NCBI GenBank assembly: GCA_027066265.1
Contig: JAMOOB010000493.1
Location: 1-5,406, forward strand
Source: Desulfurococcales archaeon
GTDB lineage: Archaea > Thermoproteota > Thermoprotei_A > Sulfolobales > Ignisphaeraceae
DNA length: 5,406 nucleotides
Reading direction: 5' to 3'
Translations under genes and position numbers: made by a program
Notes under the pieces: generated by a model
Database searches by the model: none
Told to the model about the DNA's origin: nothing
The model's input: only the letters and a program-made list of their open reading frames with translations
In this document: positions 1 to 4,602 of the stretch, one piece after another
Numbering within the stretch: position 1 is the stretch's first letter
Layout of the letters: each line of letters begins with the position of its first letter

Positions 1-2
1 AC

Positions 3-224
3 GTAGCCTTCGTAGCATTGATCCTAGGCATCGCGATCTCGGTACATCGATTCGACTACGTATCTACGCTACTCTTCGCAACGATGCTCGCATCCATGAT
101 AGCGATAAAACGTATCTTCCAGAGAACACTGTGTAGGAGATGCAACGTAGCTAGCTACCTGCCCCTTCAACCCCCAAGCAAAGACGTAGATCCTCGGAGA
201 AGTGATGAGGTACTGTCAAGCTGA
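3..224 (+). CDS. C-terminal end of an integral membrane protein (5' truncated by window edge)
   Basis: The frame is open from the left edge and codes for 73 residues ending at TGA 222-224. Two hydrophobic stretches are visible: residues 1-14 (end of one membrane helix) and about 19-35 (a second helix, rich in L, A, M, I). They are joined by a short loop HRFDY. A basic tail follows with a CRRC pair of cysteines (44-47) and a polar, proline-containing end. Codon choice (gta, cta, atc, tac, cga) matches the neighbouring genes, so this is probably real coding sequence and not a chance frame. The true start lies outside the window; the TTG at 18 falls inside a hydrophobic stretch and is not a credible start. 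The last eight codons are shared with the C/D box sRNA at 202-250. The family is not recognisable from this fragment, so no function is given. Confidence 0.6.
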   Translation, partial: VAFVALILGIAISVHRFDYVSTLLFATMLASMIAIKRIFQRTLCRRCNVASYLPLQPPSKDVDPRRSDEVLSS

Positions 225-250
225 GTAGTGATGAAGCGGTTTCTCGCTGA
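202..250 (+). ncRNA. C/D box guide sRNA (dual guide, 2'-O-methylation)
   Basis: All four boxes are perfect matches at canonical archaeal spacing: box C GTGATGA 202-208, 12-nt guide 209-220, box D' CTGA 221-224, 3-nt spacer 225-227, box C' GTGATGA 228-234, 12-nt guide 235-246, box D CTGA 247-250. In archaea such RNAs bind L7Ae, Nop5 and fibrillarin and direct ribose methylation of rRNA or tRNA at the nucleotide paired to the fifth guide base upstream of D or D'. By that rule the D' guide (ggtactgtcaag) targets CUUGACAGUACC, modifying the A opposite t216. The D guide (agcggtttctcg) targets CGAGAAACCGCU, modifying the A opposite t242. I could not assign either target to a known rRNA or tRNA site. 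No strong terminal stem is seen, which is common in archaeal sRNAs. The mature RNA probably extends a few bases beyond the boxes. It overlaps the 3' end of the upstream membrane-protein gene, so it may be processed from that mRNA. Confidence 0.87.
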
Positions 251-367
251 ATCAAACGAAGCAACGGAAGCCATGGATGGGACCAGAACTCGAACACTAT
301 GAACACCGATCCCTATGCTCGTCGTCAACTACGGTACGTATCTAGTATTTCTTAGCGATGATGGTTG

Positions 368-375
368 ATTAAAGC
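368..375 (+). promoter_or_regulatory. Possible TATA-like element before the small broken gene
   Basis: The AT-rich octamer GATTAAAG lies 30 bases upstream of the ATG at 405. With an archaeal TATA-to-start distance of about 25 bases, transcription would begin near 396-398, giving a very short leader. A purine-rich GGGGTTGA (393-400) precedes the ATG and could act as a weak ribosome binding site, although it lacks the GGTG core used by the other genes here. The match is weak. Confidence 0.25.
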
Positions 376-404
376 AAGGAGATTAGAGTCTAGGGGTTGA
401 AGAG

Positions 405-567
405 ATGCGTCGTGTGAAGGTGTTGATGGAGGTTCGCAAGGTTATCGAACAGCTACCCGAAGTACCTAGAGGTACCGTTACTAAGTACGTGAGGGAAGAT
501 CGCGATAATCACTGATGCTTCTTCCCTAGCTAGATCGCTAGGCGTAGAGGTTCGTTTCGCTACCTAG
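405..567 (+). pseudogene. Small frameshifted gene of about 53 codons, family unknown
   Basis: ATG 405 opens a frame of 36 codons ending at TGA 513-515. Residues 1-30 look like real protein: charged and amphipathic, with VRKVIEQLPEVPRGTV in the middle and codon choice like the neighbours. The last residues (EDRDNH) look like out-of-frame noise. In the +1 frame, codons from AAG 496 to TAG 565-567 read KIAIITDASSLARSLGVEVR then FAT, a beta-strand/helix/strand-like pattern that also looks coding but has no start of its own, because TGA 490-492 blocks it. Removing one G from the GGG at 493-495 joins both parts into one product of about 53 residues passing through TKYVRKIAIITDA. It could be a decayed gene, a sequencing or assembly error at the G run, or a programmed frameshift; the sequence alone cannot decide. 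A weak resemblance to part of a Cas1 N-terminal domain is treated as a finding, not as an annotation. Confidence 0.45.
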
Positions 568-613
568 ATCCATGGGTTCGAGGTTCAGCATCGTTGATCT
601 ATGTAGCTTTCTC

Positions 614-625
614 GCATCGCGATGC
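614..625. repeat. 12-bp perfect palindrome just past the glycosylase stop
   Basis: GCATCGCGATGC is perfectly self-complementary and lies 7 bases beyond the glycosylase stop codon (TAA, 634-632 on the minus strand), in the convergent gap with the small broken gene. It has no T-tract beside it on either strand, so it is not a convincing terminator. ATCG/CGAT words are very common throughout this window, so it may be a chance product of composition. Confidence 0.3.
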
Positions 626-631
626 ATTGCG

Positions 632-1585
632 TTAGCCCCAGTCGTATCTCCACATAGTGTAGGGGCTTGGAACCACGTTCTCCTTGGGAAGGAGTTCTCC
701 TCGTTCTATCCTCTCCAAAGCTCTGCTAAGAGGTTCGGCATCGAGCGTTATTGTCACGGCTATCGATGCTAGAGCGCTCCACGACCCCCATCTCTGGTGC
801 CAGAACGTATCTACGTTCTTCTCATCGATTCCGTAGATCCTGGAAGCGATTCTGCGTAGCCATCTATCGATGGGTGCTCTACCGTACTTCCTAAAGCTTA
901 GCGCTATGGCTAGCCTAGCCGTGTAGCTACCAACACCGCGAAGCGATTGGAGCACGGTCTCTATCTCTTCGTACGGTTTCCTAGATAGCTCGATGGGATC
1001 GAGAAGACCTTCGGTGAAAGCCTTCGCGATACCTTCGATGGTTCGAGCACGGTAACCAACCCTAGCCTCGGCTAAGAGATGAGGTTTCTCAACCACGTCC
1101 CTAGGACTCGGCGCGATCGGGATCTTCCTACCCTCTACCTCGATGCTTCGTGCGTAGATCTTGACTATGCTGTGAAGCATCTTCCAACCCTGTCTAAAGC
1201 TAGCGTTCTGCTGACAAATACCTACAACGAGACTCCACCACAGCGATGATGATCGTAGCCTCCATCCAGCGAACTCTCGCGCGAATAGCCTTAGCAACGG
1301 ATCCTCCTCAGCGATCCGGAGGAAGGGCGTGGTATCCTCGTCGAGTCCAAACACGTACCTAACCAACCTATCGGGATCGTGGGTAAGGGAACCGCAGTCG
1401 TATACCGCGAACCTAGCATCCAGCGTCCCAACGATGGTCACCCCATCGATGTGTACGTAGCATCGATACCCATCGAACCAGTACCCGTAGTTGTACACAG
1501 CGAACGTCTTGAACAGATCGATACCTCTAGAACGAACAACGTCCTCTAGATCGAGACGCTCGACTAGAACGCATCGAGTAACCAC
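632..1585 (-). CDS. HhH-GPD superfamily DNA glycosylase (AlkA/OGG1-like)
   Basis: This predicted base-excision-repair enzyme of 317 residues should cut damaged bases from DNA. Residues 1-65 resemble the N-terminal beta domain of AlkA/OGG1 enzymes. An alpha-helical core follows, with ICQQNASF (123-130), a GYRARTIEGIAKAF segment typical of OGG/AlkA relatives (177-190), the helix-hairpin-helix LRGVGSYTA (215-223), and APIDRWLRRI (237-246) with the expected catalytic Asp at 240. The position of the OGG1/Nth-type catalytic Lys is Tyr221, so a monofunctional glycosylase without beta-lyase chemistry is predicted. No C-terminal four-cysteine Fe-S cluster is present, which argues against Nth and MutY. 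The substrate (alkylated purine, 8-oxoguanine or another lesion) cannot be fixed from sequence. The GTG start at 1585 is favoured by a GGTG core (1596-1593) 7 bases upstream. The gene follows the M20 gene by 28 bases and is probably cotranscribed with it. It ends at TAA, with no T-rich terminator seen. Confidence 0.85.
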   Translation of the reverse strand: MVTRCVLVERLDLEDVVRSRGIDLFKTFAVYNYGYWFDGYRCYVHIDGVTIVGTLDARFAVYDCGSLTHDPDRLVRYVFGLDEDTTPFLRIAEEDPLLRLFAREFAGWRLRSSSLWWSLVVGICQQNASFRQGWKMLHSIVKIYARSIEVEGRKIPIAPSPRDVVEKPHLLAEARVGYRARTIEGIAKAFTEGLLDPIELSRKPYEEIETVLQSLRGVGSYTARLAIALSFRKYGRAPIDRWLRRIASRIYGIDEKNVDTFWHQRWGSWSALASIAVTITLDAEPLSRALERIERGELLPKENVVPSPYTMWRYDWG

Positions 1586-1592
1586 GTAGATC

Positions 1593-1596
1593 CACC
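1593..1596 (-). promoter_or_regulatory. Ribosome binding site GGTG for the glycosylase GTG start
   Basis: On the minus strand GGTGGATC precedes the GTG at 1585. The GGTG core pairs with CACC in the archaeal 16S rRNA tail and sits 7 bases from the start, the same spacing as for the genes at 2867 and 3036. It lies in the 28-base gap after the M20 stop and fixes the non-ATG start. Confidence 0.65.
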
Positions 1597-1613
1597 GAAG
1601 AGAAAAGGCTGGG

Positions 1614-2867
1614 TTAGCTCAAGAGCTTGATTCCGAGGATCGCGAATACCTTGGCTACTCCGTAAACCTGCTCGAGCTCGACGTACTCGTCAGCCATGTG
1701 AGGCGTATCCCTCGGCCCTGGACCGTAGGTTATGCACGGTATTCCACGCGTGGTGTAGAACCATAGATCGAGACCACCCGTGCAGATCCTTGGAAGCGGT
1801 TCGAGACCGAGCGCATTCTTGGCAGCATCGATAAGGTTCCTAACGAGTTCGCTCTTCGGATCTACGAAGGTTGGAGGCATCCTACCTACGAACCTAACGC
1901 TCACCTTTACCTCGGGTGGGAAATCCTTCGTATTCTCCTCGACGAATCTACGAATCTCTTCCTCGACTTCCTCCGGCTTCTCTTCTATGATGAGCCTCCT
2001 ATCTATGGAGAAGCTGAAGAATGCGGGAACGATGTTTATCTTCGCACCTCCACGGATCTCACCACCGATGTTAGCCGTCGGCATAGCGGCGTTGGGATCT
2101 TCGTAGAGCTCAGCGTAGCGACTCCTACGCTGTTCAAGCATCGGCAGGTATCGTTCGAAGAACCTTCTAGCTAGCTCGGTACCGTACCTAAACGCGTTGA
2201 TTCCGAGCCACGGCGTCGATCCATGTGCTTGCCTACCCCTAACCTCTACGTAGCACCACACAGCACCTCTATGACCAATCCAAACCTGGTCAACACCGCT
2301 GGGCTCGGCAATGATTGCGTAGCTAGGTCTAGATAGCCCGGCGTCGAGCATGTAGCCCGTACCGCTCTCACCACCGATCTCTTCATCGGGTACGAGAGCT
2401 ACCTCGAACACACCGTTCAACTCCTTCTCGAAGTCTTTGAGCGTTGCCAGAGCCGTGAGAGCGCTAGCGATACCACCCTTCATATCGACCGAACCACGAC
2501 CGTATAGCCTACCGTTCTCGATCACGGGTTTGAACGGATCCTTCGTCCACCCATCTCCGGGAGGAACGACGTCGTAGTGACCATTGATCTGAAGAACCTT
2601 CGAACCGCTGCCAACCCTAGCGATCAGTACGTAGCGTGGATACGAAGCGATCTCGGAGCCATGAACCTTCTCAACCACTTCCCTAGGAACTCGATGAATC
2701 GAGGCATCGATACCCATCGAACGAAGCTCTTCGGCAACGAGATTAACGAACTCTTCGAAGTTCGTACCCGGAGGATTCACCGTAGGTACCGAAACCATCC
2801 TCTCCAAGAGCTTCGTACACCATTCACGAAGTTCATCAACTCTCTTAACCAACCTCTCGAACTCCAC
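1614..2867 (-). CDS. M20-family metallohydrolase (ArgE/DapE/ACY1-like deacylase)
   Basis: A complete cytoplasmic zinc-dependent amidohydrolase of 417 residues. The M20 signature is intact: NGHYDVVPPG with metal ligand His97 and catalytic-site Asp99; YGRGSVDMKGG with bridging Asp128; VPDEEIGG with general base Glu162 and ligand Glu163; AEPS with ligand Glu188; and TPHMADEYV with ligand His390. The inserted dimerisation domain (about 195-310) carries GRQAHGSTPW with His215, which typically contributes to the neighbouring subunit's active site. Family members remove acyl groups from N-acetylornithine, N-succinyl-diaminopimelate, N-acyl amino acids or similar compounds. At 417 residues it fits the ArgE/DapE/ACY1 group and is longer than typical archaeal LysK, so membership of the LysW pathway is not assumed. 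The exact substrate cannot be assigned. The GTG start at 2867 is set by a GGTG core 7 bases upstream. It is the first gene of a leftward unit with the DNA glycosylase, divergent from the surface-protein gene. Confidence 0.92.
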   Translation of the reverse strand: MEFERLVKRVDELREWCTKLLERMVSVPTVNPPGTNFEEFVNLVAEELRSMGIDASIHRVPREVVEKVHGSEIASYPRYVLIARVGSGSKVLQINGHYDVVPPGDGWTKDPFKPVIENGRLYGRGSVDMKGGIASALTALATLKDFEKELNGVFEVALVPDEEIGGESGTGYMLDAGLSRPSYAIIAEPSGVDQVWIGHRGAVWCYVEVRGRQAHGSTPWLGINAFRYGTELARRFFERYLPMLEQRRSRYAELYEDPNAAMPTANIGGEIRGGAKINIVPAFFSFSIDRRLIIEEKPEEVEEEIRRFVEENTKDFPPEVKVSVRFVGRMPPTFVDPKSELVRNLIDAAKNALGLEPLPRICTGGLDLWFYTTRGIPCITYGPGPRDTPHMADEYVELEQVYGVAKVFAILGIKLLS

Positions 2868-2874
2868 GAAGAAC

Positions 2875-2878
2875 CACC
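2875..2878 (-). promoter_or_regulatory. Ribosome binding site GGTG for the M20 GTG start
   Basis: On the minus strand GGTGGTTCTTC precedes the GTG at 2867, placing the GGTG core 7 bases from the start. No ATG start at comparable spacing exists, and the M20 N-terminal helix begins directly after this codon, so the GTG start is well supported. Confidence 0.65.
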
Positions 2879-2900
2879 GAATCCATGGATCGGAGCTAGG

Positions 2901-2948
2901 TAAAAACCCCTAGGCAAACCTTCGCACTTCGAGAACTCTCCTAAAATA
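2901..2948 (-). promoter_or_regulatory. Promoter region of the M20-glycosylase unit (two TATA candidates)
   Basis: Reading the minus strand, TATTTTAG (2948-2941) would start transcription near 2919 and give a leader of about 50 bases. TTTTTA (2906-2901) would start near 2878, at the edge of the GGTG ribosome binding site, giving a leader of about 10 bases. Neither has a clear BRE. The region is shared back to back with the promoter of the surface-protein gene, so both could be influenced by one regulator. Confidence 0.35.
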
Positions 2949-2980
2949 CCTTCGTAGCACCTACGCCGGGTTCGAGAAGC

Positions 2981-2994
2981 GAAAACATATATAT
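2981..2994 (+). promoter_or_regulatory. BRE/TATA promoter of the surface glycoprotein gene
   Basis: GAAAA (2981-2985) immediately followed by CATATATAT (2986-2994) is a strong archaeal BRE plus TATA box, the best promoter in the window. Transcription should begin about 25 bases past the TATA centre, near 3015-3017, leaving a leader of about 20 bases that contains the ribosome binding site at 3023-3028. Confidence 0.7.
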
Positions 2995-3022
2995 CCATCG
3001 CACCGAGCATGTTCTGCGAGAA

Positions 3023-3028
3023 GGGGTG
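3023..3028 (+). promoter_or_regulatory. Ribosome binding site GGGGTG for the surface glycoprotein
   Basis: GGGGTG with its GGTG core ending 7 bases before ATG 3036 matches the archaeal anti-Shine-Dalgarno sequence with one wobble pair. It agrees with the spacing seen at the other starts and supports the ATG, which is followed directly by a signal peptide. Confidence 0.7.
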
Positions 3029-3035
3029 TGTCTAG

Positions 3036-4526
3036 ATGAATCGATCGGTACTCGCTGGATGCATAGCGTTACTAACGTTGATTGCGATCAGCGTAGCAGT
3101 ACAGCCGGCGATCATGGCAGCCGAAGAGGTTCCCAAGATCAGGATCGTGGTGTACGAAGATGGTAGCGCAACCATTGTTCTGAACCACAGCACTACGATG
3201 TCCGTACCCTTCAACGCATCGATGAATCTAAGCTTCGAGTTCGAGAGACGTGGCAACGAAGCTGTTGGCAAGGGGTTCCTAGAGATCGTGCCTAGGAACC
3301 TATCCAAGGTACCACCCATGGAGTTCTCCATGACGGTAGACTTCGCTAACGAGATCAGGAACGGGAAGCTGGATGCGTACATCGATGCCGAGGGTAGGGG
3401 TAGCAACGAAACGAAGTTCTTCGAGTTCTTCACCAAGGTAAGGCTTGCAAACCATAGCAAGGGTGTCAAGGTAGATTCTAGGATAGGGTTCAGGAACCAG
3501 ACCTCGTACCCCGTATCCATGTCGATGGATGCATCGTCCTTCGTCGAGCAATCGTTGGAGAGGTTCAACCTTACGTGGATCGATGTTGAGAAGGCGTTGA
3601 TGTGGGTATCTAGAGAGGGTTGGATGGGCTTCAACATCACCTTGGTAATCGATCTCTACAGCGCTGCTAAGCAGTACAACGTGTCTAGGGATATCGTTGA
3701 AGCGTGTCTGAAACCCAGCTTCACGCTAACCGAGCGAGGATCCATGGAGATCAAGTTCGATGGAAGCGGACTCCGAGCAAACTTCGAGTACAATGCTCGT
3801 GGCGATATCGATGCGTACCGCGAGTGGAGCCGTAAGTGCTACGAATTGGTAGCGAAGATATTCCAGGGTATGGCTCCGAGCCTCGCAACGATCAGTGGAT
3901 TCGGTACCGTACCCACGACTACGCAACCCAAGTTCTTCATCAGCAACGAATCGATGAAGCTCTTCGACATGCTATCGAAGATCGAGTTCGTGAAGCCATT
4001 CCGTTCCGAGCTAAAGCTAAGCATGGAGGGCGTCGATGGTTCTACGAAGATCTCGCTACTCTTCCAAGCATCGAGGGTTAAGATCAAGGGCTGTACCGAT
4101 CCAACCACGTGTACTAGGCAACTCGTTGAAGTAGTTGCACAGCTCGTCGAGGAGACTAGCAAAGCGATCGAGAAGCAGACCACGGTAACCGTACCGGGAC
4201 CAACATCGAAAGAGCTTAGTAGAGCTCAACAGTTCGCAGCGAACGTATCCGCAAAGTTGAGAAGTGCCGAGATAACGATCGAATCCGGATCGAGCAACGT
4301 CGTCGTTTCGGCACCGAGGATAAAGGTTTCGAACTATCGAGAAGCACTTGGAAGCATAACCGTGACCGTAGTACGTAGCACGACGACGAGCAGCCCAACG
4401 ATGGCGACCACCACGACTAGGGTTGCTGGTGGTCCTGGAAACCTTACGACGATAGCTATAGCGGTAGGCGTAGGTGTTGTGATCGTAGGTGTAGCGGTAG
4501 CTCTACTGCTTAGGAGGAAGAGTTAG
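3036..4526 (+). CDS. Predicted membrane-anchored surface glycoprotein, family unknown
   Basis: A 496-residue protein with the layout of an archaeal cell-surface protein. Residues 1-29 form a signal peptide (basic NR, hydrophobic core LAGCIALLTLIAISVAV, likely cleavage after the AIMAA region). Residues 30-445 are a large extracellular domain rich in beta-prone segments. Residues 447-462 form a Ser/Thr-rich stalk (STTTSSPTMATTTT). Residues 471-492 are a Val/Ala/Gly-rich transmembrane helix, followed by the cytoplasmic stop-transfer tail RRKS. N-glycosylation sequons lie at N50, 60, 64, 88, 124, 139, 154, 178, 200, 215, 304 and 403, with another at N469 beside the membrane; ten of them fall in residues 50-215. 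Four mature cysteines (224, 268, 353, 359) could form disulfides, with C353-C359 as a tight loop. A helical segment spans about 361-412. The protein should sit on the outer face of the cytoplasmic membrane. No enzyme motif or known domain was recognised; a receptor, binding-protein or envelope-structure role is possible. It has its own strong promoter and precedes the GH130-like gene by 76 bases. Confidence 0.85.
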   Translation: MNRSVLAGCIALLTLIAISVAVQPAIMAAEEVPKIRIVVYEDGSATIVLNHSTTMSVPFNASMNLSFEFERRGNEAVGKGFLEIVPRNLSKVPPMEFSMTVDFANEIRNGKLDAYIDAEGRGSNETKFFEFFTKVRLANHSKGVKVDSRIGFRNQTSYPVSMSMDASSFVEQSLERFNLTWIDVEKALMWVSREGWMGFNITLVIDLYSAAKQYNVSRDIVEACLKPSFTLTERGSMEIKFDGSGLRANFEYNARGDIDAYREWSRKCYELVAKIFQGMAPSLATISGFGTVPTTTQPKFFISNESMKLFDMLSKIEFVKPFRSELKLSMEGVDGSTKISLLFQASRVKIKGCTDPTTCTRQLVEVVAQLVEETSKAIEKQTTVTVPGPTSKELSRAQQFAANVSAKLRSAEITIESGSSNVVVSAPRIKVSNYREALGSITVTVVRSTTTSSPTMATTTTRVAGGPGNLTTIAIAVGVGVVIVGVAVALLLRRKS

Positions 4527-4602
4527 CGCTGTTCGATCCCCAAGCTCTTCTTCATCGAAACGTTTTTGGATCTGATCAAGTTCTCTCTACGGTGGTTCGT
4601 AC
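4527..4602 (+). promoter_or_regulatory. Intergenic spacer: possible terminator and/or promoter around a T5 run
   Basis: The gap between the surface-protein stop and the GH130-like start holds a pyrimidine-rich stretch (about 4542-4554) and CGTTTTTGG (4561-4569). The T5 run (4563-4567) could act as an archaeal T-tract terminator for the upstream gene. It could also be a weak TATA-like element, since it lies about 25 bases before the ribosome binding site at 4591, which would give a very short leader. No stem-loop is evident. Read-through from the upstream gene is equally possible. Confidence 0.3.
4591..4595 (+). promoter_or_regulatory. Ribosome binding site GGTGG deciding the TTG start at 4603
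   Basis: GGTGG at 4591-4595 places its GGTG core 8 bases before TTG 4603, like the other starts in the window. The next in-frame ATG (4618) would be over 20 bases away with no ribosome binding site of its own. The frame is closed upstream by TGA 4573-4575. Confidence 0.6.

Noticed and set aside
231..302. 23-codon frame from ATG 231
   Set aside because: Its start lies in box C' of the sRNA, it is very short, and no GGTG ribosome binding site precedes it.
270..305. tRNA-like GTTCGAGTT on the minus strand
   Set aside because: The flanking bases do not form a T-arm stem, and no acceptor, D or anticodon arm fits.
572..772. 66-codon plus-strand frame
   Set aside because: Mostly antisense to the 3' end of the glycosylase gene. 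No ribosome binding site and no protein-like pattern.
2928..2978. Direct repeat TTCGAGAA (2928-2935 and 2971-2978) in the divergent promoter region
   Set aside because: An 8-base repeat of words that are very common in this sequence. No further symmetry supports an operator.
2777..3010. 77-codon minus-strand frame overlapping the M20 start and the divergent promoter
   Set aside because: It runs out of frame through the M20 N-terminus and across the BRE/TATA element, with a noise-like composition rich in Arg, Gly, Trp and Ser.
3032..3640. 202-codon open frame on the minus strand
   Set aside because: It lies wholly antisense to the well-supported surface glycoprotein gene, which has promoter, ribosome binding site and signal peptide. 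The long open frame follows from the codon bias (self-complementary TCG/CGA, ATC/GAT words) and has no family features.
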